From Pseudomonas sp. Leaf48 (lineage in GTDB: Bacteria; Pseudomonadota; Gammaproteobacteria; Pseudomonadales; Pseudomonadaceae): a stretch of DNA of 64,000 nt. The notes under the pieces are model-generated. The model had not been told where the DNA came from, ran no database searches, and saw only the letters and a program-made list of their open reading frames with translations. Both the position numbers and the translations under genes were made by a program. Where the stretch lies: NCBI RefSeq assembly GCF_001421885.1, contig NZ_LMLH01000029.1, positions 92,175-156,174 of the forward strand, given 5' to 3'. Of the stretch, positions 51,388 to 61,209 are shown in pieces. Every line of letters begins with the position of its first letter. The first letter of the stretch is position 1.

Positions 51388-51954
51388 GTGGACAAACTGC
51401 AAACCGCTGCCACCGTTCTGATCGTACCCGGTCTGCGCGAGCACGTTGCCGAACATTGGCAGACGTTGCTTGAAGCCAGGCTGAGCAAGGTACGCAGTGT
51501 TCCGCCACTGGAAACCGACAAGCTCGATTGCATGGCGCGTGTGCGGGCGATCCAGCACGAACTCGAACAAATCGACGGTCCGGTGATTCTGGTCGCCCAC
51601 AGTGCCGGCGTATTGATGGTCGCCCACTGGGCTGCGCACTTCAGCCGCCCGATCAAGGGCGCCCTGCTGGCCGCACCACCGGATCTGGATGCCAGTTGGC
51701 CGGCAAACTACCCTTCCCCTGAAACCCTGCGCAGCAGCGGTTGGGACCCTCTTCCTAAAGCCCCGCTGCCGTTTCGCAGCATCGTGGCCGCAAGTACCAA
51801 CGATTACCTGGCCAGCCTGGATGCTGCCACTGACCTGGCTAAATGCTGGGGCGCCGAGTTGCTCAATCTGGGTGACGTCGGCCATCTCAATCCGGCTGCA
51901 GGATTTGGCCCCTGGCCCCAGGCTGAAGAGCTCATTCTGGAGCTGGACCGCTAG
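51388..51954 (+). CDS. RBBP9/YdeN-type alpha/beta hydrolase
   Basis: The 188-residue protein has the serine-hydrolase triad pattern of the RBBP9 family: nucleophile S72 in VAHSAGVL and H166 in DVGHLNPAAGFGPWP. It may cleave esters. GTG 51388 is chosen because AAAGG lies 7 bases before it; an ATG at 51319 would add 23 basic residues without a ribosome-binding site. It is the first gene of the right run and lies 122 bp before the DUF1302 gene. Confidence 0.82.
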   Translation: MDKLQTAATVLIVPGLREHVAEHWQTLLEARLSKVRSVPPLETDKLDCMARVRAIQHELEQIDGPVILVAHSAGVLMVAHWAAHFSRPIKGALLAAPPDLDASWPANYPSPETLRSSGWDPLPKAPLPFRSIVAASTNDYLASLDAATDLAKCWGAELLNLGDVGHLNPAAGFGPWPQAEELILELDR

Positions 51955-52049
51955 TACAGGAGCCGGTCTGGCCCCTTGCCAGCCGGCGTTTTGCCCTCGC
52001 TCCTGAAAGCGCAGTCCCGATGGGATTGCGGGAGGGCAGCTGCGCTTAA

Positions 52050-52057
52050 AACAAAAA
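52050..52057 (+). promoter_or_regulatory. Putative Hfq/Crc target before the DUF1302 gene
   Basis: AACAAAAA matches AANAANAA and is part of a run AAAACAAAAAAAA. It lies just before the GGCGGAG ribosome-binding site of the gene starting at 52077. Confidence 0.6.
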
Positions 52058-52076
52058 AAATGGCGGAGACAACGCA

Positions 52077-54089
52077 ATGCACAACACGCACAACAATAAG
52101 AGTCATGGCTTCACTGCGGCCCGTTACACCGTGCTGGCTTCGGCCATTATGGCGGCGTACATGCCGCTCGCTCATGGGGTAGAAATCGACACCGGCAACC
52201 CGGACTGGACTGCGCGTCTGGACAACACCGTCAAGTACAACTACGGCGTGCGCACCGAAAGTGCCGACAAACGCATGTTGGCATCGCCGAACAACAACGA
52301 CGGCGACTACAACTTCCGCAAGGCCGGCACCAACATCACCAACCGTATCGACCTGTTGACCGAGATGGATGTGGTCTACAAGAACAGCATGGGCTTTCGC
52401 GTCAGTGCTGCCACCTGGTACGACAAGGCCTACGAGAACACCGGCTCCAACTCCAACCCGTTCGTCAACGGCAACGATGCACGCTCGGGCCTGGTCGCCA
52501 ACGATCCACGTCTGGCCGGGGTCGTCAATGACAACGTCGGTAACGGCAGCTCGCACCTGAGCAACTATGCCCAGCGTTATTACACCGGCCCGTCCGGCGA
52601 AATCCTCGACGCCTTCGTGTTCTACAGCACGGAAGTGGGCGAAGAGTCGCTGCTGAGCTTCAAGGCCGGCCAGCACAACGTGTTCTGGGGCGAGACCATT
52701 CTCAACCCGGTGCACTCGATCAGCTACGGCCAGTCCGGCCTCGACCTGGCCAAGCTGGCCGCGTCACCGGGTACTGAAGCCAAGGAACTGTTCGTACCGC
52801 GCAACCAGCTGTCGACGACCTTCACCGTCAATCCAGAGCTGACCATTGGCGCCCAGTACTTCCTCGACTGGGATGCCGCGCGCCTGCCGGAAGCTGGCAC
52901 CTATTACGGCGGTTCCGACCTGGTGGGCACCGGCGCGCAGTCGTTCCTGCTGGGCAACACCAACGGCATCGTTCCGGGCAGCCCGCTGGGTTGTGGCGTG
53001 GCCCCGTGCAACGCGCTGACCAACGTCCGTCGCGGCAATGACCTGACGCCGGACAAGCGCGGCGACTGGGGCGTCATGGCCAAGTGGTCGCCAGCCTGGC
53101 TGGACGGCACCCTCGGCGTCTACTACCGCGAAACATCGGAAATCCTGCCGCAAGCCTGGCTGGATGCCCGCGGCGTCACGTCGGCCAGCGCCAACGGCAC
53201 CCCGCCGGCAGGCGCAGTGCCAGGCGTGGTCAACATCCTCAACTCGCTGAACACCGCCACCTACCAGATGGCCTATGCTGACGACATCAAGATCGTCGGC
53301 CTGAGCCTGTCCAAGGATGTGGGCGGGGTGAGCGTGGGTTCGGACCTGAACGTTCGTCACAACATGCCGCTGGCCAGTATTCCGGCGATTGTCAGCAGCA
53401 CCAGTCCGTTGGGTCTGGGCAGAGGGCTTGGCTTGTTGCCGGCACGTACCGCCGCCACCGGTGTGATTTACGACACGCCCAAAGATGGCGACAGCATGGC
53501 CGCCACCGGCGACACCTTGCACTGGACGCTCAACGGTCTGATGACCCTGCCGAAAACGCCTGTGTTTGACTCGGCGACTGTGCTCGCAGAGCTGTACTAC
53601 AGCAACCTGCTCAAGCTCGATAGCAAAAACGAGGCGCTCTACAAAGGCAAGGATACCTATCGCGGCATCGACAAGGCGACCCGCGACAACTGGGGCCTGG
53701 CACTTAACTTCACACCGACCTGGTACCAGGTATTCCCGGGTGTCGACCTCAACGCCCCGATGTCGATCAACATCGGTCTTGATGGTGTGTCGCCGGTCTC
53801 CGGTGGCGGTGCCAAGGACACCGGTAACTACGCAGTCGGCATGGGTGCCGTTGTGTACAACAAATACTTTGTCGACCTGAAGTACGTGGACGCCTTCGGC
53901 AAGGCCGACAAGTGCAACAACAGTGGTGTGAGCACCGGACCAACTGGTGGTGACGGCTCGACACCCAACGCCTTCAGCGGCAACGAAAACTACGCCTGCT
54001 ACGCCGGTGGCTACTCAGCCTTCTCCGGTGGTGGTGCTACGACTGAAGACCGTGGCGCTGTTTACCTGACGATGAAAACCACCTTTTGA
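52077..54089 (+). CDS. DUF1302 outer-membrane protein
   Basis: The 670-residue protein has a signal sequence (about residues 1-36, ending near PLAHGVE) and a long beta-rich body with many alternating aromatic strands and a C-terminal Phe (MKTTF), as in outer-membrane barrels. DUF1302 proteins occur in gene pairs with DUF1329 next to hydrophobic-compound catabolism genes. In P. putida such a pair was linked to growth on fatty compounds (from memory). It may let a hydrophobic substrate pass the outer membrane. Confidence 0.88.
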   Translation: MHNTHNNKSHGFTAARYTVLASAIMAAYMPLAHGVEIDTGNPDWTARLDNTVKYNYGVRTESADKRMLASPNNNDGDYNFRKAGTNITNRIDLLTEMDVVYKNSMGFRVSAATWYDKAYENTGSNSNPFVNGNDARSGLVANDPRLAGVVNDNVGNGSSHLSNYAQRYYTGPSGEILDAFVFYSTEVGEESLLSFKAGQHNVFWGETILNPVHSISYGQSGLDLAKLAASPGTEAKELFVPRNQLSTTFTVNPELTIGAQYFLDWDAARLPEAGTYYGGSDLVGTGAQSFLLGNTNGIVPGSPLGCGVAPCNALTNVRRGNDLTPDKRGDWGVMAKWSPAWLDGTLGVYYRETSEILPQAWLDARGVTSASANGTPPAGAVPGVVNILNSLNTATYQMAYADDIKIVGLSLSKDVGGVSVGSDLNVRHNMPLASIPAIVSSTSPLGLGRGLGLLPARTAATGVIYDTPKDGDSMAATGDTLHWTLNGLMTLPKTPVFDSATVLAELYYSNLLKLDSKNEALYKGKDTYRGIDKATRDNWGLALNFTPTWYQVFPGVDLNAPMSINIGLDGVSPVSGGGAKDTGNYAVGMGAVVYNKYFVDLKYVDAFGKADKCNNSGVSTGPTGGDGSTPNAFSGNENYACYAGGYSAFSGGGATTEDRGAVYLTMKTTF

Positions 54090-54120
54090 TGCACCACTTC
54101 TTACTTAATGTAAGCAGGAG

Positions 54121-54128
54121 AATAACAA
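54121..54128 (+). promoter_or_regulatory. Putative Hfq/Crc target at the DUF1329 start
   Basis: AATAACAA matches AANAANAA exactly and sits between AGGAG (54116-54120) and ATG 54130. Confidence 0.65.
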
Positions 54129-54129
54129 G

Positions 54130-55488
54130 ATGAAATTTGCACAAACCGTGTTGGCCGCTTCGCTGGCGATGATCCTCGCCGGCCAGGCACAGGCCGCTGT
54201 ATCGGCTCAGGAAGCCGCCAAGCTGGGCACCAGCCTGACCCTGGTCGGCGCTGAAAAAGCCGGCAATGCCGATGGCTCCATCCCTGCCTACGACGGTGGC
54301 CTGACCACCCCGCCTGCCAGTTTCAAGGCCGGTGACAGCATGCGTCCGGATCCTTTTGTGAACGAGAAGCCAGTGCTGGTGATCGACGGCAAGAACGTCG
54401 ATCAGTACAAGGGCATGCTCACCGCCACCACCGTGGAGCTGGCCAAGCGTTTCCCCAGCTTCCACGTCAACGTATACCCGACTCACCGTACCGTCTCGCT
54501 GCCTAAGGCGGTGCTGGACAATGGCGTGAAAAACGCCACCGGTGCCAAGGCACTGGAAGGTGGCCTGGCCATCGACAACGTGTTGCCTGGTGTGCCGTTC
54601 CCGATTCCTCAGTCGGGTAACGAAGCCATGTGGAACTTCCTGTTGCGTTACCAGGGTGTGAGCATGAGCTCCAAGTACGACTCCTGGAACGTTGACTCCG
54701 CCGGCGTTGCGAGCCTGGCCACTACCGGGCAGGCGTTCATCTCCTATCCGATCTACGAGAACCTGTCGCAGCCGATCAGCGGCTCCGATGTGTACTACCA
54801 GATGAAGCTGGCTTACACCGGTCCTGCACGCCGGGCCGGCGAAGCGATGATGCTCAAGGACGCCGCCAACCCGCTGCAACAGCCACGTCGCGCCTGGCAG
54901 TACCTGCCGGGCCAGCGCCGCGTCAAGCTGGCACCGAACCTGGCCTACGACACGCCTAACCCAGGCACCGCCGGCGCGGGCACCTATGACGACGCTTTCG
55001 TGTTCAACGGTGCGCTGGATCGCTACGACTGGAAGGTGGTCGGCAAGCAGGAAATGTACGTGCCTTACAACACCTACAAGCTGACCTACGTCCAGGACCC
55101 GAAGTCGATCACGACGCCGAACCACCTGGCTCCGGAGTTCGTGCGCTGGGAGAAACACCGCGTATGGGTAGTCGAGGGTAATCTGAAGGCTGGCGCTCGT
55201 CACATCTACCAGAAGCGCCGCTTCTACCTCGACGAAGACAGCTGGAGCGCTTTGGCCTCGGATCAGTATGACGCCCGTGGTCAGCTGTACCGTGGTTCGT
55301 TCGCCTTCCTCAGCCAGAGCTATGACAAGCAGGTACCGGACGCCACGCCGTTCATGATCTATGACCTGGTGGGCGGTTCCTACAACATCAACGGTGTAGT
55401 CGGCCCGTACGGCGGCATCCAGTACATCGATCCGCTCTCCAAGGCTCAGTGGTCGTCGGAATCCCTGGCGGGCGCCGGCATTCGCTAA
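54130..55488 (+). CDS. DUF1329 envelope protein
   Basis: The 452-residue protein has a clean signal peptide (MKFAQTVLAASLAMILAGQA, cleavage after QAQA) and a DUF1329 domain, which is LolB/LolA-like in fold. It begins AVSAQEAAKLGTSLTLVGAE in the mature part. It probably acts in the periplasm as a carrier of a hydrophobic ligand for the DUF1302 protein encoded 40 bp upstream. The gene ends 11 bp before a tandem REP cluster. Confidence 0.9.
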   Translation: MKFAQTVLAASLAMILAGQAQAAVSAQEAAKLGTSLTLVGAEKAGNADGSIPAYDGGLTTPPASFKAGDSMRPDPFVNEKPVLVIDGKNVDQYKGMLTATTVELAKRFPSFHVNVYPTHRTVSLPKAVLDNGVKNATGAKALEGGLAIDNVLPGVPFPIPQSGNEAMWNFLLRYQGVSMSSKYDSWNVDSAGVASLATTGQAFISYPIYENLSQPISGSDVYYQMKLAYTGPARRAGEAMMLKDAANPLQQPRRAWQYLPGQRRVKLAPNLAYDTPNPGTAGAGTYDDAFVFNGALDRYDWKVVGKQEMYVPYNTYKLTYVQDPKSITTPNHLAPEFVRWEKHRVWVVEGNLKAGARHIYQKRRFYLDEDSWSALASDQYDARGQLYRGSFAFLSQSYDKQVPDATPFMIYDLVGGSYNINGVVGPYGGIQYIDPLSKAQWSSESLAGAGIR

Positions 55489-55499
55489 GCAAGCTCAAT

Positions 55500-55723
55500 T
55501 GTAGGAACAAGTCTCCTCGCGATGAACGCAAGATCACCGCGGGGAGCCAGATATCCCGCGTCATCGTTAACGTCTATCGCGAGCATGCTCGCTCCTACAG
55601 AAAGGCGACGGACCTGTAGGGGCGAGCATGCTCGCGATGCACGCAAGATCCCCGCGGGGAGCCAGACATCCCGCGTCATCGTTGACGACCATCGCGAGCA
55701 TGCTCGCTCCTACAGAAAGGCGA
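55500..55723. repeat. Two tandem 109-bp REP doublets inside the operon
   Basis: Units 55500-55608 and 55615-55723 have the same length and nearly the same sequence, including CCGCGGGGAGCCAGA, GCGTCATCGTT and CGCGAGCATGCTCGCTCCTA, and end in GAAAGGCGA. The left arm of unit 1 has decayed (GGAACAAGTCTCCTCGCG). The array fills the 258-bp gap between DUF1329 and the next gene of the run, so it should be transcribed. Confidence 0.9.
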
Positions 55724-55746
55724 AGCAGTTTTGAAGAGGACGCAGT

Positions 55747-56838
55747 ATGTGTTCGTATAAAAATAATATTGTGCAACTGACCCTCGGTGTTGTGCTCTGC
55801 CTGCTGCAGGGTGCCGCCCAGGCCGCCGATTATGTCGACGTCCTGGATCTGCCAGCCAAGGTCAGCGCCCTGGCGGGTAAAAGCCCGCTGTCCGGCGTAG
55901 CCCGTGCGGGCGAACGCGTGGTGGTGGTTGGCCAGCGCGGTCACATCCTGTTTTCCGACGATTCCGGCAAGCAATGGCAACAGGCCGTTGTGCCAGTCAG
56001 CGCCGACCTTACGGCGGTGAGTTTTCCAACGGCTACCCAAGGCTGGGCAGTGGGCAACGACGGCGTGGTGCTGCACAGCAGCGATGCCGGCGCGACCTGG
56101 GCCAAGCAGCTCGATGGCCGTCAGATCGGCGATTTGCTGATCAAACATTATTCCGCTTTGGCCACTGCCGAACCGGACAACGAAACGTGGCCCAACCTGG
56201 TCGCCGAAGGCCAGCGCCTGGTTGAACAGGGCGCCGACAAACCGCTGCTCGACGTGTGGTTCGCCAACGACAAGCTCGGCTATGTGGTGGGCGTGTTCAA
56301 CCTGATCCTGCGCACCGAGGATGGCGGCCAGACCTGGACCCCGTTCCAGGACCGCACCGACAACCCACAGGGTTTCCATCTCAACGCCATTGCCTCCACC
56401 GGCGACGCTTTGTACATCGCCGGCGAGCAGGGCCTGCTACTCAAATGGGACGAGAGCGCGCAGCGCTTCACCGTCCTGGAAACACCGTATCAAGGCAGCT
56501 TCTTCGGCGTGCTCGGCAAGCCGGGCGAAGTGCTGGTGTACGGTTTGCGCGGCAACGTGCTGCGCAGCACCGATGGCGGCCAAAGCTGGACCGCACTGGA
56601 TACTGGCCTGCACGTCAGCATTACCTCCGGCCTGGTCGACGCCAGCGGCAAGTACCGCTTGTTCACCCAGGGTGGGCAGATGCTGGTCAGCCAAGGCAGC
56701 GGCGAGCAGTTGCACCTGGTGCGCAAACCGGCACCGACCCCCATAGCCGGCGCAACGCAGTCCGCTGCTGGCGCACTGGTGGTGGCAGGCAGCCGTGGCG
56801 TCCAGGCGCTGTCCGTCGATCCAGACCTCGAACCCTAA
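55747..56838 (+). CDS. YCF48-like (BNR-repeat) periplasmic protein
   Basis: The 363-residue protein has a signal peptide (VVLCLLQGAAQAADYVD) and a beta-propeller of the YCF48/Hcf136 type, with repeated Asp-box-like motifs (SDDSGKQWQQ, SSDAGATWAK, TEDGGQTWTP, STDGGQSWTA). It is conserved next to MMPL-type transporters in DUF1302/DUF1329 clusters and may scaffold them. AAAAATAA (55759-55766), inside codons 5-7, fits the Hfq/Crc target form. It starts 16 bp before the MMPL gene. Confidence 0.88.
   Translation: MCSYKNNIVQLTLGVVLCLLQGAAQAADYVDVLDLPAKVSALAGKSPLSGVARAGERVVVVGQRGHILFSDDSGKQWQQAVVPVSADLTAVSFPTATQGWAVGNDGVVLHSSDAGATWAKQLDGRQIGDLLIKHYSALATAEPDNETWPNLVAEGQRLVEQGADKPLLDVWFANDKLGYVVGVFNLILRTEDGGQTWTPFQDRTDNPQGFHLNAIASTGDALYIAGEQGLLLKWDESAQRFTVLETPYQGSFFGVLGKPGEVLVYGLRGNVLRSTDGGQSWTALDTGLHVSITSGLVDASGKYRLFTQGGQMLVSQGSGEQLHLVRKPAPTPIAGATQSAAGALVVAGSRGVQALSVDPDLEP
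55759..55766 (+). promoter_or_regulatory. Putative Hfq/Crc target in the YCF48-like gene start
   Basis: AAAAATAA fits AANAANAA and lies 12 nt after the A of the start codon, within reach of the initiating ribosome. Confidence 0.45.
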
Positions 56839-56854
56839 GAGCGAGAACCCAGTC

Positions 56855-59383
56855 ATGGGCAACATAAAACAAGAAGCCATGCCGGTGATCCGCGACCTGC
56901 GCGATTTCGACCAGAACTCCGGCAATCGCCTGGAACGCCTGGTGTTCAACTTCCGCCCGCTGTTCATGCTGCTGATGGCGCTGGCCACCGTGGTGTTGGG
57001 CTTCATGGCGGTGACCCGCCTGGAGCTGCGTCCAAGCTTCGAAAAAATGATTCCGCAGAGCCAGCCGTACATCCAGAATTTCCTCGAGAACCGCGCGTCC
57101 TTGCGCGGCCTGGGCAACTCGGTGCGGGTGGTGGTGGAAAACACCCAGGGCGATATCTTCGACCCCGAGTACCTGGACGTGCTCAAGCAGGTCAACGACC
57201 AGTTGTTCCTCACCGAAGGTGTCGACCGCGCCTGGATGAAGTCGCTGTGGAGCCCGGCAGTACGCTGGACCGAAGTCACCGAGCAAGGCTTCCAGGGTGG
57301 CCCGGTAATGCCCGACACCTACTCGGGGCAGCCGGAACAGATCGAACAACTGCGCCAGAACATCTCCCGCGCCGGCATCGTCGGCAGCCTGGTGGCCAGC
57401 GACTTCAAGTCGAGCATGCTCATCGTGCCGCTGCTCGATAAAGCTGCTGCGGGCGGCCAGCGCATCGACTACCACGCCTTTTCGCAGATGCTCGAAGAGC
57501 AATTGCGCGACAAGATCGAATATGCCGGCGACAGCGCCGCGCGTAAATCCGGGGAAGAGGGCAAGGGCAAGTACAAGGTGCGGGTGATCGGTTTCGCCAA
57601 GCTGATGGGCGACCTGATCGACGGCCTGATCCAGGTGATGATGTTCTTCGGCCTGGCCGTGATCACCTCGCTGATCATCATCTACGCCTACACCCGTTGC
57701 GTGCGCAGCACGATGCTGGTGGTCGGCTGCTCGCTGATCGCGGTGGTCTGGCAACTGGGCATCGTCGCCTGGCTGGGCTACGCCATCGACCCGTACTCGG
57801 TACTGGTGCCGTTCCTGATCTTCGCCATCGGTGTGTCCCACGCCGCGCAGAAGATGAACGGCATCATGCAGGACATCGCCCGCGGCACCCACAAGCTGAT
57901 CGCTGCGCGCTACACCTTCCGCCGTCTGTTCATTGCCGGTGTGACCGCCTTGCTCGCCGATGCGGTGGGTTTTGCCGTGCTGATGCTGATCGACATCCCG
58001 GTGATCCAGGACCTGGCGATCACCGCCAGTATCGGTGTCGCGGTATTGATCTTCACCTCGCTGCTGCTGATGCCGGTGGCGCTGTCCTACGTCGGTGTTG
58101 GCGCCAAGGCGGCGGAGCGCGCGCTGAAAATCGACAACCGTGCCGAACGCAACAAAGGCTTTGGCAAACTGTGGGCGATGCTCGATCGCTTCACCACGCG
58201 CAAGTGGGCCATCGGTGCGGTACTGGTCGCGTTGCTGATGGGCATCGGCGGCTTCATGGTCAGCCTGCAGTTGAAAATCGGCGACCTGGAAAGCGGTGCG
58301 CCGGAGTTGCGCGCCGACTCGCGTTACAACATCGATAACGCCTACATCACCAGCCACTACGCACTGTCCAGCGACCTGTTCGCGGTGATGATCAAGACCG
58401 CCCCGGAAGGCTGCCTGAACTACAAGACCCTGGTCCTGGCCGACCGCCTGGCCTGGGAGCTGCAGCAGTACCCGGGCGTGCAGGCGACCTCCTCGCTGGT
58501 CAACGCTGTGCGCCAGATCACTGCCGGTACCTACGAAGGCAACCCCAAGCTCAACAGCATCCAGCGCAACCAGGACGTGTTGAACTACGCCGCCCAGCAA
58601 GCCTCGGTCAACTCGCCGGAGCTGTTCAACAACAACTGCTCGCTGATGCCGGTAATCGCCTTCCTCAAGGATCACAAGGCTGAAACCCTGGATGCCGTGG
58701 TGGCGATTGCCGACAAGTTCGCCAAGGAAAACAGCACCGAGGATCGCCAGTTCCTGCTCGCCGCCGGCAGCGCCGGCATCGAGGCCGCGACCAACATCGT
58801 GGTGCGCGAAGCCAACCACACCATGCTGCTTTACGTGTATGCGGCGGTGACGCTGTTCTGCCTGATCACCTTCCGCAGCTGGCGGGCGACCCTGGTGGCA
58901 TTGCTGCCGCTGGTGCTGACCTCGATCCTCTGCGAAGCCTTGATGGTGGCCATGGGCATCGGCGTGAAAGTGGCAACGTTGCCGGTAATCGCCCTGGGGG
59001 TGGGTATCGGGGTGGACTACGCCTTGTACCTGCTCAGCGTGCAATTGCACTTCCAGCGCCAGGGCATGCCGCTGTCCCAGGCCTACCGCAATGCGGTGTC
59101 GTTCACCGGCCGCGTGGTTGGTCTGGTCGGCATCACCCTGGCTGCCGGTGTGGTGTGCTGGGTCTGGTCGCCGATCAAGTTCCAGGCCGACATGGGCATC
59201 CTGCTGACCTTCATGTTCCTGTGGAACATGCTCGGTGCGCTGATCCTGATTCCGGCGCTGTCGTACTTCCTGCTGCGCGAACGTGTGCCGATGCCTGATG
59301 TAGATGACGCAGACGAACCAGCCGATAACACCGAAATGTCTCAACGTCCCGGCGTTACCAATGCCATGACAATTTCCGAGTAA
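56855..59383 (+). CDS. MMPL/RND-family transporter
   Basis: The 842-residue inner-membrane protein has about twelve membrane segments in two blocks (about 210-410 and 640-810), each preceded by a periplasmic domain. LGVGIGVDYALYLLS fits the MmpL group, which moves lipids or other hydrophobic compounds. ATG 56855 (MGNIKQEAMPVIRD) is chosen; ATG 56879 (MPVIRDLRDFD) is an alternative, and AACAAGAA (56868-56875) lies between them. It should work with the outer-membrane and periplasmic proteins of the run in import or export. Confidence 0.92.
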   Translation: MGNIKQEAMPVIRDLRDFDQNSGNRLERLVFNFRPLFMLLMALATVVLGFMAVTRLELRPSFEKMIPQSQPYIQNFLENRASLRGLGNSVRVVVENTQGDIFDPEYLDVLKQVNDQLFLTEGVDRAWMKSLWSPAVRWTEVTEQGFQGGPVMPDTYSGQPEQIEQLRQNISRAGIVGSLVASDFKSSMLIVPLLDKAAAGGQRIDYHAFSQMLEEQLRDKIEYAGDSAARKSGEEGKGKYKVRVIGFAKLMGDLIDGLIQVMMFFGLAVITSLIIIYAYTRCVRSTMLVVGCSLIAVVWQLGIVAWLGYAIDPYSVLVPFLIFAIGVSHAAQKMNGIMQDIARGTHKLIAARYTFRRLFIAGVTALLADAVGFAVLMLIDIPVIQDLAITASIGVAVLIFTSLLLMPVALSYVGVGAKAAERALKIDNRAERNKGFGKLWAMLDRFTTRKWAIGAVLVALLMGIGGFMVSLQLKIGDLESGAPELRADSRYNIDNAYITSHYALSSDLFAVMIKTAPEGCLNYKTLVLADRLAWELQQYPGVQATSSLVNAVRQITAGTYEGNPKLNSIQRNQDVLNYAAQQASVNSPELFNNNCSLMPVIAFLKDHKAETLDAVVAIADKFAKENSTEDRQFLLAAGSAGIEAATNIVVREANHTMLLYVYAAVTLFCLITFRSWRATLVALLPLVLTSILCEALMVAMGIGVKVATLPVIALGVGIGVDYALYLLSVQLHFQRQGMPLSQAYRNAVSFTGRVVGLVGITLAAGVVCWVWSPIKFQADMGILLTFMFLWNMLGALILIPALSYFLLRERVPMPDVDDADEPADNTEMSQRPGVTNAMTISE
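56868..56875 (+). promoter_or_regulatory. Putative Hfq/Crc target in the MMPL gene start
   Basis: AACAAGAA matches AANAANAA, 13 nt after the ATG at 56855 and directly before the alternative ATG at 56879. Confidence 0.5.
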
Positions 59384-59389
59384 GTAACG

Positions 59390-61168
59390 ATGTCTGAATA
59401 CAAAGCTCCATTGCGCGACATGCGCTTCGTCCTCAACGAGGTTTTTGACGTATCCCGTCTGTGGGCCGAGTTGCCTGGCCTGGCCGATGTGATCGACGAA
59501 GAAACGGCTGCCGCTATCCTTGAAGAAGCAGGGAAAATCACTGGTGAAGTGATTGCCCCGCTGAACCGCAGCAGCGATGAGCAAGGCTGCACCTGGAGCA
59601 ATGGCGCTGTGTCTGCGCCGGACGGTTTTGCCGCGGCCTACCAGGCCTTCGCCGAAGGCGGCTGGGTGGGTGTGGGTGGTGATCCGGAGTTTGGTGGCAT
59701 GGGCATGCCCAAGGCCATTTCGGCGCAGGTCGAGGAAATGGTCAACTCGGCCAGCCTGTCCTTCGGTCTGTACCCGATGCTGACGGCGGGCGCCTGCCTG
59801 TCGATCAAGGCGCACGCCAGCGAAGAGCTCAAGGCCGCCTACCTGCCGAACATGTACGCCGGCACCTGGACCGGTTCGATGTGCCTGACCGAAGCCCACG
59901 CCGGTACCGACCTGGGGCTGATCCGCACCAAGGCCGAACCCCAGGCCGACGGCAGCTACGCGATCAGCGGCAGCAAGATCTTCATCACCGGTGGCGAGCA
60001 CGACCTGACCGAGAACATCATCCACCTGGTGCTGGCACGCCTGCCGGACGCACCGGCCGGGCCTAAAGGTATCTCGCTGTTCCTGGTGCCCAAGGTGCTG
60101 GTCAATGCCGACGGTTCCCTGGGCGAGCGCAACGCGCTGTCCTGCGGTTCGATCGAACACAAGATGGGCATCAAGGCCTCCGCTACCTGCGTGATGAACT
60201 TCGACGGCGCCACCGGCTGGATCGTCGATGCGCCGAACAAGGGCCTGGCGGCGATGTTCACCATGATGAACTACGAGCGTCTGGGTGTTGGCATCCAGGG
60301 TCTGGCGCAAGGCGAGCGTTCCTACCAGAACGCCGTGGCCTACGCCCGTGACCGCCTGCAAAGCCGTGCGCCGACCGGAGCGCAGAACAAGGACAAGTCC
60401 GCCGACCCGATCATCGTCCACCCGGACGTACGTCGCATGCTGTTGACCATGAAAGCCTTGAACGAAGGCGGTCGTGCATTCTCCAGCTACGTGGCCCTGC
60501 AACTGGACATCGCCAAGTACAGCGAAGACGCCGCAGCCCGTACCCGCGCGCAAGAACTGGTAGCGCTGCTGACCCCGGTGGCCAAGGCGTTCCTCACCGA
60601 CATGGGTCTGGAAACCACCATCCACGGCCAGCAGGTGTTCGGTGGCCACGGCTTTATCCGCGAGTGGGGCCAGGAGCAACTGGTGCGTGATGTGCGCATC
60701 ACCCAGATCTACGAAGGCACCAACGGCATCCAGTCCCTGGACCTGGCCGGGCGCAAGATCGTCGGCAGCGGCGGCGCACTGTATCGCCTGTTCGCCACCG
60801 AGATTCGCGATTTCACCGCCGGCGCCAGCGCCGACCTCGCTGAGTTCATCCAGCCGTTGAATGCCGCCGTCGACACCCTCGACGACCTGACCGCATGGCT
60901 GCTGGACCGCGCTCAACAGAACCCGAATGAAATCGGTGCGGCCTCGGTCGAGTACCTGCAAGTGTTCGGCTACACCGCCTATGCCTACATGTGGGCACTG
61001 ATGGCCAAGGCGGCCAAGGACAAGCAAGGCGAAGACGACTTCTACACCAGCAAGCTGGCCACTGCGCGCTTCTACTTCGCCCGCCTGCTGCCGCGCATTC
61101 ACTCGTTGAGCGCATCGGCCAAGGCCGGCAGCGACTGCCTCTATCAACTGGATGCAGCGCAGTTCTAA
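59390..61168 (+). CDS. Acyl-CoA dehydrogenase, large type
   Basis: The 592-residue FAD enzyme has the acyl-CoA dehydrogenase fold: AGTWTGSMCLTEAHAGTDLG (flavin/substrate loop), ISGSKIFITGGEHDL, and QVFGGHGFIREWGQEQLVRD with YEGTNGIQ. A C-terminal extension of about 120 residues (TAGASADLAEFIQPLNAAVD and on) gives the 600-residue size of the AidB/FadE-like group used for unusual acyl-CoAs. It lies 6 bp after the MMPL gene and 41 bp before the ligase. Confidence 0.94.
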   Translation: MSEYKAPLRDMRFVLNEVFDVSRLWAELPGLADVIDEETAAAILEEAGKITGEVIAPLNRSSDEQGCTWSNGAVSAPDGFAAAYQAFAEGGWVGVGGDPEFGGMGMPKAISAQVEEMVNSASLSFGLYPMLTAGACLSIKAHASEELKAAYLPNMYAGTWTGSMCLTEAHAGTDLGLIRTKAEPQADGSYAISGSKIFITGGEHDLTENIIHLVLARLPDAPAGPKGISLFLVPKVLVNADGSLGERNALSCGSIEHKMGIKASATCVMNFDGATGWIVDAPNKGLAAMFTMMNYERLGVGIQGLAQGERSYQNAVAYARDRLQSRAPTGAQNKDKSADPIIVHPDVRRMLLTMKALNEGGRAFSSYVALQLDIAKYSEDAAARTRAQELVALLTPVAKAFLTDMGLETTIHGQQVFGGHGFIREWGQEQLVRDVRITQIYEGTNGIQSLDLAGRKIVGSGGALYRLFATEIRDFTAGASADLAEFIQPLNAAVDTLDDLTAWLLDRAQQNPNEIGAASVEYLQVFGYTAYAYMWALMAKAAKDKQGEDDFYTSKLATARFYFARLLPRIHSLSASAKAGSDCLYQLDAAQF

Positions 61169-61209
61169 GAACTGCGCCTACGCATAGAAAGGATCAGGAA
61201 CAAATACCC

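Noticed and set aside
55500..55723. Tandem repeat considered as a CRISPR array
   Set aside because: There are only two 109-bp units, both palindromic REP doublets with no unique spacers of constant length and no cas genes.
56687..61147. A 1486-codon open frame on the minus strand across the MMPL and acyl-CoA dehydrogenase genes
   Set aside because: It is fully antisense to two well-supported genes and has the His/Gln/Val/Arg-rich composition of shadow frames.
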